Below are positions 1 to 12,577 of a stretch of DNA of 60,000 nucleotides, in pieces (the first letter of the stretch is position 1; each line of letters starts with the position of its first letter). The translations under genes and the position numbers were made by a program. Origin of the DNA: Lineus longissimus. Lineage: Eukaryota > Nemertea > Pilidiophora > Heteronemertea > Lineidae. Under the pieces are notes generated by a model. That model did not search any database and was not told where the DNA came from. It saw only the letters and a list, made by a program, of their open reading frames with translations. The stretch is from positions 877,501 through 937,500 of the forward strand of contig NC_088310.1 of assembly GCF_910592395.1 (NCBI RefSeq), in the 5' to 3' direction.

Positions 1-52
1 TCCAGCCTCAAAAATGTTCTCGGTAAACACTGATTAACCTGAAAAATGCTTG

Positions 53-58
53 TTTAAT
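53..58 (-). terminator. Possible RTF1 polyadenylation signal (ATTAAA)
   Basis: The minus strand reads ATTAAA here, about 270 nt past the RTF1 stop codon. It is the only poly(A)-like hexamer I noticed between the stop and the window edge, and it is the weaker variant. The true 3' end could lie outside the window. Confidence 0.3.
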
Positions 59-327
59 GTTCCATTCTGTCAATGCTGTTGATATCTCTTCACACGGGCT
101 TCAAACCAGAGAAGTTACAGTTCAGTTTTCCCACATTCTGTGACCAAGAGACCATACTTGCTGGTTTCAGAGGCCAGTAAGAAAAACGGGCTCCTGTTAT
201 CTCAAGTTTTATACAGTTCACACAAGAACAACCACGATTCAAGGCTCAAAACTGAACTGGCATAAGTAGGTTTTGTTAAAAGTTAAAACACATGAATAAA
301 CAAGTCCCTAAAGTCATCACAGCCAGA

Positions 328-3300
328 TCATATGAGACCTCTTCGCTTTTTATAGGCTTCTAGATTAAGTGATCTCTTTGGTGTTACTAAAGGTCCATGT
401 GTGGCGAGTTTAGGCATCATCGTGATACCTGAGGCTGAAATGAACAAATAAGACAAGTTTTAAAAACAGCGACAGATTTGCACAAAATTTTTCAAATCAC
501 CTCACAAACTTCATGTTATACTTCAGTGATAAAAATCTACCGGTATTTGGTGCTTGGCTGTATATTACAGCAGTTTACGAGCTACTGATATTCACAAACT
601 GACCTGCAGATGGCACTTCAAGATCTATTTTGATGTCGAAGTCATGGACATCATAAAGGTCTTCAGATCTGCCTGATGATGCTGGAAGTCCATTCCCCTC
701 CGACTTGTAATTCACCTCTGGTTCCAGAACCTCCATAGGCTAGAAAATGAAAGCCCCGGATTTAGCAAGTTCAAAAGCAGATGAAAAGATAACTGCTTCT
801 ACTTAGCATTCAGACAAAAGGAGCAGCACACAAACACCCAGGTTCGACTAAAAGTAGGCCCTAACTATAAGACTTGGGGAGCCATAACAAAATGCCGAGA
901 CCGAGGGAGTCAGAATACAAAGCAATGTTGTTGAACACTAACATTAACACGATCACGTAAAATTGAGAAATTAGAAAATCTTGTGAGAGGAATCATGCGC
1001 GAGGCGATGAAGATGATGAAGCGAAGCACTAAGGTTGTTAACTGGAAAGCACATGATATGTTCACCACATTTTCTAAGATGTACGACTGAGGAAAATTCG
1101 CCCATATGACAAAGTTTATAACTTGGTCTAGAAAAACCATGAGCTAGTATCAGAAAATGTATTCATGATGAGAATCTAACTGAGGATTTCCTTCGTGACT
1201 GACTGAAAGACTTTTCCCTTGTGAACTTGTGGTGATGTTTCCATTGTATCATACTGCACAAGTGGAGAGTCTATGGATAGGCAGCCTTCTGTGCCTCATA
1301 GTGCCAAGCACAAAGAGGCCTGATTAATAAGAAACTTTCCCTTATCATAACGGGACAAGAAAGTTTGCTTGATATGAAAAATGAGATAAACAACATCTTA
1401 TAGATATGATGAGAGCTATACTGAAATACACTGTCTGTAAAAAAACTAAAATGTTGGAAAGAGATGGTTGTAAATGTTACACGGTGAGTTACTACACTAA
1501 AATAGTCGAATCATGCACCTTATCTTTGTCCTTCTCAGCATCCACTGAGAGGCGTGAGTTGGTCTGAAACAACAAGTGCAATGCGACGCTTACTTATTCA
1601 AAATATGACGATACCTAGCTGGAATGTGAGAGAATCACCAACCAATCAATTCTACCCGACTCTATGACATTTAACCTTCAAAGCCCAGTCAATCCAACTG
1701 CAATCACAAATCATAGCCAATAAAACACTATAATCACTCAATCCTGCACAACTCACCAACTACAGTACCAAGTTCACACTTAAAATCACATCTTGTGCAT
1801 TGCCCTCGAGAAGGAGGCATATCACAGTGGCTGCTTGCACTGTGTCATACAGGCAAACACTTCAGAGCAACAAAGCACCCCTCAGTATCACCCTATGCCA
1901 AGAAGTAGTGCCACTTCTCTCCTAAACTGACCATCTCTCTTACCTCCATAGCATCCGGGTGCTCCTCAACCTTTTTCTGATCCGCTGCCTGTCTCTTTCT
2001 TTCCATTTCCATCTTGAATTTCAGCTGCGCCTCCAGAACGGGATCCCGCGCCTATGAACAACAAGAGATCAATAAACTAAGGCAGGGTTTAAACTAAACA
2101 GGTCTTCAAGGATTAATGGCAATATTAGCTGCCAAGTGAGAGGCAGGTTCTGCTCCACTAACTAAATGAGTTTGCTGCAATCTGGTAAGAATACTGTCAA
2201 CACATCTTGCAATCTTGGCCAATTGATGCAATGCTCATATTCACCATGTCTGACACTTAGTGCCCCAATTAAATAAGTTCAGGTGACCAGGGTCAAACGT
2301 CATCATGGTCAACTGTTAAAGCAAGTTGGCCAAGAGATGGACAACAAAGTCACACGTACCTTTGTTACAAGCATAGGCCGACTTTTCCGTCTTGTGAACG
2401 GATCAGCTGCAGCTCCTCGTTGAGCTTTCATCTCCTCCATGATAGCTTTCTCGGCCTCGTCAAGATTTCGACGTCGATTACGCTCGTTTATATAACTGGA
2501 ACAATTCAATGACACAAGTTACACATTACAGTACTCGAATATTACCAATGTCTTCCCTTGAGACCAATACATACTCATACTATTCTCATCAGCAGCTATT
2601 AGGAACGTTATATATTTCAAAGCACCAAAATCATGCAATCTAAATATCCGAGTAGGCCCAACACAGAATAGCATTCAATACCAAAGCAATAAGGACCCTG
2701 TTTCCTTATTAATCAAATGTTGATTGTATCTAATCAAATGTCAATTGTTCCACAGAGTGATTTGCTGGTGTTCAGTTGTCAAGTAAGCCAAACTTGGGGA
2801 CAAAACACAATTTAAGCAAGCCCTAACGATTCCAAATCTCACCTTATAGAATTAATATTACTAGTTCTCCGTCTGTCCAGTTCAACTGCTCGTTCTTCCA
2901 AGTCTCCTAATTCTTTCTTTACTTCCTCGATCTTTTCTTCATTTCCTTCGGCTTCAAACATATCCTGAGAAAACAGAAGAAGAAGCCTTGCAGAGGAGAA
3001 ATAATTGAAAACATCACGTCTAATCAAAATAAGGAAATATTTCAACTTTTTAGGCCAACTTGCAATAATGACTCTTAAACTGTTTGCTTGCTGACCAGGT
3101 TTTATGTCACAGATAGTGGCATAACAAGTATGAAGTAGTTTTACCTTTTGCTTCAGTAAGGATGTCTTTTTTACAGCATAGTTGTGAGGGTTTTTCTTGA
3201 ATTTCTGTTTGTCTTCCACGATCTGAAAATGATATTGAAAGATAAATAAATAAACAATATTTTACATGACAGAAATCTCATTGAACTTTGAATCAAGTTT

Positions 3301-6300
3301 GTTCGGAGACACCTCTTGGCCACCCCAAGTTATGTCATTCAAATCATACTCACTGACGGAGCATGGCTAATCAACTCACCTTATCAATATCATCCTCATT
3401 ATAACTATAATTTGATGCCTTCCGAAGATCTTTAAGTTTTTGTTCGATTTCATCCTTCGTTGGCAGCAGCAATCCACCCAGCATCATTGTCTCTTTCCAC
3501 TTAAAGAACTCATTCTCGGAGAAGTCTTGGTTAGACACAAATTCCAACCGATACACGCGTTCAGCTGACCCGTGCCTAAGATAAAAGAACTTGGATGCAT
3601 CTATTGGTACAAGGCTCGCTAACATTTTTTTCATATAATAACAATAATATTATAATAATGATAACATTCACACTCATTTTAATCGACACAGCACTTCCCA
3701 TTGTATCGAGAACCTTGCACAAAATACTTTTTGAGAAGTATTATCACCACATGGTCTCACAGAAAACATCCTGGGTAGCGCTCCTTTCAATTCTACCAGC
3801 GAGGAAGTAATAAGTAACATGCTGGGAGTTGAACCCACGACTTTGCTTCGTAGTTATGGGAGCTACCTCAGGTGAAGAGGTAGTGGTCATCAGAGCAGCA
3901 GACTCACCTTAACTTTAACCCTTTATTTGTCCTTGTATTGCCAAGCTGATAGATTTTGCCCGTTTCAACAACACCAACAATCTCTGCCACCTGAAAAATC
4001 AACACAAAACATGCATGAATCCATTGGAGGCATTGACCTGCAATGTAGGAATATGTTTTAAACAGAGTCACATCCTGAGACAAAAAATGTCAAAGTTGTA
4101 CCCAACAAGATTATCAAACAGAAGGTGCATATCATGAATCACATCTCACAATTCACGTGCGAACTTGAGCAATATGCATGACTAAGGGATGAGACGACTT
4201 ACCCTATAAATAGGCCGACCTTCATGGTTCCCTATCCCAATCCTCACATAGCAACCAGACACGGTCCTACCAAAGAATGGCATATGGCACCATTTCTCAA
4301 GTCTGTGTCGCGAGAGTCGGATTTGTGACAATTCCTCTTTTGCTTGTATGTACTGTCTCTTTCTGGGGGCGGGCATGCTGCAAATGAACAGTACAACAAT
4401 ACAGAATGTTCATAACAAATATACACTAACCACTATGCCATTGTCATCCACCCTAGAGATTTAACTCTGTGATTGCAAAGACAACTTTTCAACCCCTGCC
4501 TCAGACTCCAATTGTAAACAGCTCAAGATTGAAGTACATAATCGATGTAACTATGAATTGGTAACAGCTCCTCCTAGCCTGACAATTCCTACCAAGGTTG
4601 GTGTTGCATGGAGTTGAACATCTTTGAGGTATTGTGATTTGTAGATATCAAACTATGAATTCAGTTCTCACGATGAAATAGTCCTCAGCAACGAGTTTGA
4701 AATCACTTTCAGCAGACTTACTCTTCCTCGGAGTCGGACCGTGATGAATACCGCCCACTGGCACTCGAGCCATCCGACTCTGATCCAGATCCAGATTGTG
4801 ACCGCGAGCGTTTTTCTTCCTTGTCACTATCGTTGTCTTCATCATCATCATCATCGTCTGAATACACATCACTAGCTTTCAGTTTCTTCCTTTCAATAGC
4901 CTTCTCCTGAGCCTCTGCAATGAGGAAGAAGAAAACGATTAACCTAGAATAATGAGCGACACTTTTGAGAACATGACACTCCTCCCAACCAAGCCTTGTA
5001 CTCATTTAAACTCCTGGGGTCGATGGAAGGAATGCTGGGTTGGGTGTCTTTGCTCAAGGACACAGATATGATACAGCGGCGATTCTTCCTCGAGTTCAAG
5101 CCATAGCCTCCTGATTATGAGCCTGGCCATCTCATCACTATACCACTGATCTCCCACGTGGAGTAAAAAGCACTATAAATCCTTTTATTATACATATGAT
5201 CTATGCTGACCCTTACCCTGTGCCTCCTTTTTCTTCTCCCTGCGTGCCTTTAGATCCTGGAATGCCGACATCTTTTTATCTTTCTTATCCTCAATCGTCT
5301 TCCTCCTCTCTTTGCTCCTGCTGCTGCTGTCGGGAGGAATCGAGATCTTCGGTGTTGATCGCGATTCTTTCTTTGCATTCTTCTTCTGCTCTTTCTTTTT
5401 GGCCTGTCGCAGCTTTTTCTCAATCTCAAACCTGGAAAAGTCAAACTTATACTCTCAAGATTGAAGTTCTGAGTAGGTAGGGTTTCTTTGAAGTGGATAC
5501 CTCTGCAGTCTGCATTAGGTGCTAATAACTAGGGGCGCTCAAAATGATCTGAATCACCTTGTTTTGAGGACCTCTCTCTTCTCGATGCGGTTAAACAACT
5601 CAATCTCTCGCTCCTTCTCAGTCATTGCCTCCATCCTCTTCCTGTCCTCGTCATCTCCCAACATGTCATCATCATAACCATCATAGAATTCCTCTGGTCC
5701 GCTGTCAGAGTCGGCACTGTCGGAGTCATCCTCGGACCTACCAACGTACGCCACCGCACCACCATCACTGTCGGAGTCAGATACCTCACCTGGAAACAAG
5801 GTCAGAAAATGCACATGTTGACAGTCAAGCCCAACGTATTCCTAGAGCCTCAAAATGTGCTGTCCAGGACTTAGGTCACATAAGTTTCGAAATCAGGCAT
5901 AACAATTTTACGCAAATTCTACCTCTGTTTTGCTGACATAGCATGGCAACAGTCCTGACTATGCTGACTCTCTTCACATAAGTACAACAGAACAATGGCA
6001 TGAAAAAAGTAAGAAAAAACATTTGAAGGACTGGAATTATCTCTTGTGAACAAAGGGATCTTAGCTGATTGCATCCCATGTCTTGTGGCATATTCATCAG
6101 TCTGATAAGGGGCTCAAGGAAACTGTCTCACCTTCCTCAGGCTCAGATTTTTCCTGACGATCACTTTCTTCCTCACTCTCAGACGACAGCTGCACACGGA
6201 CCTTCTTGACCGGACGCTTGGTCTTCTTCTTCTTACTTCTCTTGCCGTCAGCTCTCCACTTAAACATGCCAGATAGTAAACATTACCAATACAATGAGAT

Positions 6301-8004
6301 AGAATTAGTTCAGGACAGGCAACCATTAATGAAATCTGTGCTCATTCCTACTGTTAGTGAAAACAAACACAACAGTGATATCCCCTGACTATTGGTCGAT
6401 TACAGCTCTTTGGAGGATTCTGTCTCATGTTTTTAGCCTGCAATCAAAGGCCTATTTTTCCAACATGTCCAATGACTATTTCAATTCTATGACCATTTGA
6501 ATATGGATCAGGTTGGTGACCATTATTGTAATCCTCGTCAGTTTGACTCCACTCAGTCAGACTGGGACTCAACAAATGATCAGCTTACATCATCATCACT
6601 CTCTGAAGTCTGCGAGTCCTCACTAATCTTTGCTGCAGAGCTGCCAGATTCCCGCTCACGGTTTGGCTTCTTCCTTTTGGCCAAAGCTGCCAATTCCTTA
6701 AAGAAGAAAACAGCATGTAAAACAAGAAAACAGAAATGCACTCAATAAGCACAATTAACACAATACTTCTGGCAAAGCCAAGGAATTACTCTTTGGTCCA
6801 TGAACAGACTGGTTAGCCAGTGTACAATCTTGGTGCAGGCTGTTTGCTTCAGTCTGGGAACGACGGACGACATTGCATCTTGCTTTTATATTTCATTTAG
6901 ACAGCATGCCCTTCAGCGAGGGCACAACATAAGCCATCACCTATGTGACCCCCACCCTATATTTACAGATTTTCCACTTTAGTTTGAAGCAATTGAGTGG
7001 ATTAACATAAAAGAGGGTGCCCTCCAATGTGCAGTCACAGAGTCAGCAGAAATAGGAATTGCTGACCTCTGTGGTTCGATAACAGACATTGCCGATTGCT
7101 GCTCCTGTTCAAATTACTACTTTGTGAGGGAAAACTAGGCATGGGGGTTGTGCAAATGTAAGAATGACCTGAGGTTTGGATACTGTTCTGTATCTGCACT
7201 AATTTTGTCTATAGATTTGTGGTCAAATGAACTCAAGGCCAAGGGGTTTCATAAGCACCACTGTCCAGGTCAACAAATTTAGGCAAGTTGCACCTCCATA
7301 CAAAACACAAAGGAAAGATGGACACATTTGACAAATCCAAGATAAAGGGGCGAGGCCATCAGGATGATAAACTAGCAGAACATTTTTAAACATGCAATTG
7401 ATTTGACAACTAGGTGAGCAGAACTTTTGAAAAGTTCTCCACACAAAATTAAGTAGAAAGAAAGATAGATTTTTAATTAAGTTTAGATGATGTTTTCTGG
7501 CCAATATTGCAAGATATTGTTACAAGAAATCAAAGGCCAAGCTTGTAATGTATGGAGGTGGAGTTCAAATTCTCTCGACATAAAATGCAATACTAAAATC
7601 TGAGTTCAACATTGGAAGTTCACTTGTTTCACTTTCAGTTTCAAATTCCCATGGCCTTGGGTCTTGCTTTTTCTACAGATCCAACTTCGAGAGCAGGCAA
7701 CTTCATTATTTGGTGAAGAGAGCACCATTTCTTTGTTGCAATTTTGGACTTTATTTAGGGTCTAGACTGAATTTCTTTTGATGATTTTTGCAAGTTGTTA
7801 TTGCATGTATAGATGTACTCATTTGACTACAGGGAAAATTTCGTCGGACTTTTGTCCGCTTGCAAGACTTTATTTGGGGGCGTTTTCCTCGGAATTGCAT
7901 GAGCCAGGACATATAATTTGCACCTCATCAAGATCTTCAGGACTGTCGCTATCGCTCGAGTCTGAATCGATCAGAGCGCGATTCTTCTTTCGCTTCATTT
8001 TCAT
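328..8004 (-). CDS. RTF1: RTF1, Paf1/RNA polymerase II complex component (16 coding exons, 713 aa)
   Basis: RTF1 is a nuclear Paf1-complex subunit that couples elongating RNA polymerase II to H2B ubiquitination. Coding exons, 5' to 3': 8004-7924, 6696-6589, 6258-6132, 5789-5558, 5431-5217, 4914-4722, 4377-4203, 3990-3908, 3575-3380, 3222-3145, 2964-2843, 2495-2360, 2051-1944, 1563-1519, 739-604, 434-328. All join in phase, giving 713 codons plus TGA, close to the vertebrate length. Residues 1-135 are acidic and Ser-rich. The histone-modification domain (about 138-225) holds EEFYDGY and [16 protein letters not shown]. The Plus3 domain (about 334-465) holds [16 protein letters not shown] and [11 protein letters not shown]. 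The C-terminus has [17 protein letters not shown] and ends [13 protein letters not shown], both family hallmarks. The least certain splice is the weak donor GTGCAA after exon 1. The gene is divergent from MEA1 and shares its promoter region. Confidence 0.95.
3818..3885 (-). repeat. tRNA-like fragment in an RTF1 intron
   Basis: On the minus strand the stretch opposite 3826-3835 reads GGTTCAACTC, a good RNA polymerase III B box, with GTAGCTC about 26 nt upstream as a poor A box. This looks like a degenerate tRNA-derived (SINE) remnant. It does not fold into a full cloverleaf by eye. Confidence 0.35.
5020..5165 (-). repeat. tRNA(Met)-like SINE remnant in an RTF1 intron
   Basis: Read on the minus strand, this has an A-box-like TGGTATAGTGATG (opposite 5133-5145), an anticodon-loop-like CTCATAATC (opposite 5112-5123) and a B-box-like GGCTTGAACTC (opposite 5092-5102). 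The A to B gap is about 31 nt, as in real tRNAs. Past the tRNA-like head lies GTGTCC-TTGAGCAAAG-type sequence, of a kind I associate with common marine-animal SINEs. The stems are mismatched, so it is a mobile-element copy, not a working tRNA gene. Confidence 0.6.
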
Positions 8005-8276
8005 GACTTTTGGAGAGAATTTTACAAGTCGCCTTCACTTTTCAACAAAATGGTGGTCGGCTCATTTCTGAGGTTCGGTCTGCAATATGATTGGGTAATA
8101 TTTGGAAATAATTTTGAATAATTTTGATATTTCATGCCAAAATATAGTATGAAATAATGCTAGTCTGGACTAGAATTTTTACATTTTTTCAGTTATAAAT
8201 GTTACGTTAGTATGTTTTAAAATACTTTAGATGATAATTTTAAGTTGGTTTGTGCAGGACGATTTCTAGGAAATGC

Positions 8277-8285
8277 CACTTCCGG
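8277..8285 (-). promoter_or_regulatory. ETS/GABP-like site
   Basis: CACTTCCGG, the reverse complement of the classical CCGGAAGTG ETS core. It sits centrally in the divergent promoter, where housekeeping bidirectional promoters of animals often carry such sites. Assignment is by motif only. Confidence 0.4.
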
Positions 8286-8650
8286 TTGTTAAATTTCCAG
8301 GTTTTTGTTCATTTTATTTCGTTTTCTCCGTTATTGTCCTTTTCTGGCAAAATATGTGACATTTATCAGAAACCTATTTTTTGTTGCAGTAAGATTTGAA
8401 ATAACTGAAAATAGTTGGGGATTAAATTGCAGATTGCTGTAGGCCTAATCCAAGTGGAATCTGATCCTGTCGCCCACTTTAGCTAGGCTACAGTCTAGTA
8501 CAGTGTGTCCCCGAAAAAGTGTTGGCCATGAAATTAATCCATTATACTCTGACTCCAGCTGTTGTTGTTGTACTTATTGAATTTTTAAGAAGCACACCTT
8601 AAGTTCTCCTCAGCGAAGCAGCGTCTCTTTGCCCCACACTACAGTACAGA

Positions 8651-8682
8651 CACTTCCGTTGTCAGCAGATTCACATGGCGGC
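8651..8682 (+). promoter_or_regulatory. ETS-like plus YY1-like cluster, probable MEA1 5' end
   Basis: CACTTCCG (8651-8658) is followed 16 bp later by ATGGCGGC (8675-8682), a YY1-type core typical of the start of housekeeping transcripts. The ATG inside the YY1-like core opens a frame that runs into MEA1 if the intron 8767-8957 is spliced (see findings). Confidence 0.35.
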
Positions 8683-8961
8683 ATGGGCCATGGCAGGGAT
8701 CGAGAAACCATGGAAAAGCCTAAAGGCTTCAAAAATGACCTTAACATTTTTTCTCATGAGATCTTAGTAAGGCACATCTTGCAGCTAGTTCACTTGTTCA
8801 CTTCTTCAAATTGTAGTCAAAATGGTTTGAACTTAGTCTTCTGTCAATGTTTTGACCTTTGCCATACCGTAACTGCCTTACATTGGAGACTAGTTGATTC
8901 TTATTGTACGGTCTTTAGGCATCAAGACGTTTAGTGATGATTTCTCTCTGATTACAGCCTG

Positions 8962-9888
8962 ATGATGTCTCCTGTCCCAGACGACAGTGAAGAAAAGAAG
9001 GCTCCAGACACGGAGGACATCTCCATGGATCACCTAGACATCAACCCTATTGATTTCACCGATTCTGATGGAAGTGATGAAGAAGAGGATGGGGACGACC
9101 CTGTCCATGCAGGTTACATGCCCCTCTCACAGGGACCACCGACACTGGATAGTGACGAAGAGACTGTAGGTGATGCACAATCCAACTTGTCCAGTTCTGT
9201 TGGATCCAATAATAGTGTCATAGACCATGCAGTCAGGAGTGTCATTGACTCTGATTTTGACAATTCAATTGGAGCCGTGGCAAGCTCTATCTTCCAGGTG
9301 AGCCAAATTAAGGGTGCAAAATGAAGCAAGTTGCAGACATGTACGAACACTTAGAGTTGCACTTGCACCTCTGTTGCATCACTCATTGACAGATCTTTCA
9401 TTTACACAGATGGCTAATTGAAACTACTGAGTTTTCAAAAGAAAATTGCCTCTTCGTTTCATACCCTGACATATTCCATTTTTCTTTTTTTGGGTTTTAC
9501 TCCTATTGTTATATTTTCAGGGAGCAGAATCAAATGGGAATGCTGATACAGGAACAAGCAGTCTGTGGAATCAGAAAGTTACTGCTGAGCCTTTACCCAA
9601 AGGTGAGGAGATTTGATAAATGAACACTAAGTGTACATGACAAAACTATCATTACATGTACCATGGTGTTTAAACATTGTACCAACATCTATAATGTCCG
9701 GTGTTTGTATTTCAGAACAAGCAGAGGAAGTCAAGAAAGTGATGGCTGGCTTCCTTTTACCACCGAGTAGCCATCCAGATTGGGCCAAGAATCTGTCGGA
9801 CGATGAATGGAAATCAAAGGTGTTACCACATCTAAGTGGGAAGAGCGAAGTGAAGGTATCTGACTCGAGAAGGGAAGAGAAACGGTAG
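8962..9888 (+). CDS. MEA1: MEA1 homologue (male-enhanced antigen 1), 196 aa
   Basis: Three coding exons: 8962-9297, 9521-9602 and 9716-9888 (TAG). All joins have AG acceptors and GTGAGC or GTGAGG donors and keep phase, giving 196 aa against about 185 in mammals. The N-terminal half is very acidic (DSDGSDEEEDGDD) and is followed by a GYMPLSQ motif matching the GY-x-PL-x-Q segment of MEA1. The C-terminus has EEVKKVMAGFLLP and PDWAKNLSDDEW, matching the conserved end of the family. MEA1 is widely expressed and enriched in testis in mammals; its molecular role is not known. The start is the first ATG in the exon that begins at 8958. An upstream in-frame exon (8675-8766) could add about 32 residues. 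The gene is divergent from RTF1. Confidence 0.85.
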
Positions 9889-11104
9889 CAGAATGTTTAC
9901 GTCCTATTGGAGGTTAATGGTTATCGCGAAATTGATGAAGACAGTAATTGATTCTTAATATGTCAGTTACAGACAAAGCTACTTCTCCATGTGTTCAGTT
10001 ATTCAGAGGACTTCCTCAGTTTCTGGGTGAATATGCAGTGCGTCACCAGGGCAGGAAATGCTGTCCATGGACTGTGGGGGAAGACAGTATGATTCTTATT
10101 ACCCATACATTTGTATAGAGTATGCAGTATACTTATATGTATTGGAATATATTCACTCATGTGTATCATGGCTTGACTCTGGTCTGGACTTTTGATGACT
10201 TAACTTCTTACACAAGTGGATGTACAAATGTGAAACTACAATCTGTTTCTATGAGTTGTCATTGTGCTGAAGTTAGAGCAGGAAAGGCTTGGGACATAGT
10301 TTGGCACCCTTGATGATGCTTGTGTGCCTCTTCTGCCATCAATTGAGAACCAGAAAAAAATCAAAGCAAATTTGATATCAATCTGTGAATCAAGACATGC
10401 TTTTGTTTATGAGATTCGATCAGTGTCTATGATCAGTCTTTTCTCTGTGTTTACATGTAAATATATATGTACATATAAAATATAGAATTGTATTCACTAT
10501 GTTGTCAACTCCTATATGTTCATTATAACTCCCTCCCCCCTTGCTCTGCAAGGCACCATGGAAGTTGTGGTGACACCTGGTCATGTTTACAGTAGACAGT
10601 ACACTGTAATTATCATCAGTTGGGATTGTCACATCCGTAATCACCTCTTTGATAGAGAACACTGACTAATATCTTGGGGTCGTATGGCCTTATTATAACC
10701 TGGGCGTTGTTTTGTCATGATTTCCACGAATACATGGAATAGTAAATAATCCACCCTTCTTTGAAGTTTTGTCCCGCCAACATAATATTTTATAATTGTT
10801 ACCAATATTTGATTGGTAGATTTGCAACTACAATGCCTTGTGAAGCCTGGGGTCAAAACATGTTGGTACCAATCATTCCAAATGCCTGGAGCTGTTTCAA
10901 ATAATAACGGCTGATTTGATTGATTATTGATTGAGCCAAAACCCCAGCATCAATATTTGACCCAATGATTTTGGCTGCGCACATGCCCCCGTGTTCATGT
11001 TTCAATGCAGTAGGCTTGATTCATGAGTCACAGTCTTGGTGTACCTGGCATAATCGGCCTGTGTCCCATTAAAAAACCTTGTGCAAGTCTCTGATTCCAG
11101 GAAC

Positions 11105-11218
11105 GTGATATGAATAAAGACTAGCAAATGCTTTTATCTAAATCTCCATGTACATTTACACTAGGCCTTTCTGTACAAAACCGGAGTAAAAGCATTTGCT
11201 AGTCTTTATTCATATCAC
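11105..11218. mobile_element. MITE copy 1 (114 bp, 32-bp terminal inverted repeats)
   Basis: Perfect 32-bp terminal inverted repeats, 11105-11136 and 11187-11218, start GTGATATGAATAAAGACTAG and flank a 50-bp core. A second 114-bp copy at 27441-27554 has the core in reverse orientation with one mismatch seen. There is no coding capacity, so it is a non-autonomous element. I see no clear target-site duplication. Confidence 0.85.
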
Positions 11219-11261
11219 CCATTCGTTTCCTTACATACTGTCTTCAAATGGGCAATACTGT

Positions 11262-11560
11262 AACCTACTGATTGTGACAATGGTCCGCTGCTATCATTGG
11301 TGGTTGTGACAATATGGCCAAGCAGCCATGGATGGTTGTGATAACGGGGCATTACAGTCTCTTGGTTGTTGTGACTATGGTCTTGCTGCCATGGATGGTT
11401 GTGACAATGGGCTTTTCACTCTCCTGGTGGTTGTGACTATGGTTTTGCTGTCATTGATGGTTGTGACAATACGGGCAAGCTGCCATGGGTGGTTGTGACA
11501 ATGGGCTTTTAAATCTCCTGGTGGTTGTGACTATGGTTTTGCTGTCTTTGATGACATCAG
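11262..11560 (+). repeat. Degenerate GGTTGTGAC tandem repeat
   Basis: The motif GGTTGTGAC(A/T)ATGG recurs about every 31 bp, with a clearer 94-bp higher period (CTCCTGGTGGTTGTGACTAT at 11421 and at 11515). Looser copies continue to about 12080. It is an old, diverged minisatellite with no preserved reading frame. Confidence 0.7.
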
Positions 11561-12195
11561 GGGAATTGGTTGTTTGTGGTTTCAACTCCTAGAAAGATCA
11601 TGGCTTTTTAATCTCATGGTTCTTGTGCCGATTAGACACATACACTGCTGTGTCCTTGGAGGCAGCGAGTTTCACGTGTGGCAGTGCAACCCGTCACACG
11701 TTGACTTCAAAAGGCTTGAGTGGACTTCTCTCTCTTTGACCAATAGGGTCATCAGACCAATAAACCCAATTGGTCCCCAATGAAACCGTAGAGACACATA
11801 AACATGAATGATTCCTCCAGGCATGAGTGAGCACTGTTGTTGAAGGCTGTGACAATGGGGAACTTTAACATGGAAGTAGGCAGTAGTTAGCCGTCTATAA
11901 ACAATATATTTCAAGCCCATGTCAATTTCATATACCAATAAAATTTTGTATTGTATTTTGCAAACCTTTTGGTAATGAATACCCTGATTGTCTGGCTCGT
12001 CATTGGTGATTGTGACTTCAGAGGTTCTGTGTACTGATGGCTGTGCCAATGTGGCATGGCTGTAGTGACTACGGCTTTTCTGTCTCCCTTACGATCAGAT
12101 AGCTGTCATATCCTATACGTAAATGCATGAACTCCTTGGCAAATTTAGTAGAAATACTTACAACAAATGCTCTTACTTGAAAGCCATTTACCAGC

Positions 12196-12201
12196 TTTAT
12201 T
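12196..12201 (-). terminator. Polyadenylation signal for the 12578-13255 gene
   Basis: AATAAA on the minus strand, about 375 nt beyond the stop codon of the 225-aa gene. Spacing and strand fit a 3' UTR end, but no downstream GU-rich element was assessed. Confidence 0.45.
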
Positions 12202-12577
12202 GTTCTAAATCATTTTAAACATGAATGTTTACCATAGTCTTATCTGCGACAACCTTTCTTGTAAGCTAATGCAGTAATTAAAGAGGAATAGGCCTACATT
12301 CTCTACATTTTTGGACAAGTAAGTTTCTATAAAAAAGCGAGGCTCTCTCTCTCAGATTTACATCATCTTGACCCCCCAAGTCTTTCACATCTCACCTCCG
12401 CGGCCCATGGTGGTCTGTGGTGTCGCACCAATAAGACGCCGTGCGCCGCATTGTCACAACCTGAAATGGTACCTCCATCTTGAAGACGAAATTAATGCAC
12501 GTTTCTAAAGAAAATGTATCAATTACATGCAGCTATCTTTCCTGTCAGATCACTGTCACAATCTTGAAATAGCACTG

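Larger units (their letters stand above)
8005..8957. promoter_or_regulatory. Divergent RTF1/MEA1 promoter region
   Basis: The RTF1 start codon (minus, 8004) and the first MEA1 coding exon (plus, from 8958) face away from each other across about 950 bp. The interval must hold both promoters and 5' UTRs. It contains ETS-like and YY1-like sites (listed separately) and a candidate splice donor GTAAGG at 8767 that could end a MEA1 5' exon. Transcription start sites cannot be placed from sequence alone. Confidence 0.6.
9889..12577. other. Intergenic region between convergent genes
   Basis: This covers the 3' UTR and downstream DNA of MEA1 and of the minus-strand gene at 12578. It contains a 114-bp MITE, a degenerate GGTTGTGAC repeat and a minus-strand AATAAA. 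I see no conserved coding sequence; the short open frames lack splice partners and family resemblance. Confidence 0.6.

Noticed and set aside
8629-8934. 101-residue plus-strand frame in the RTF1/MEA1 promoter
   Set aside because: Wrong frame relative to the MEA1 exon, no family resemblance; lies across a likely intron.
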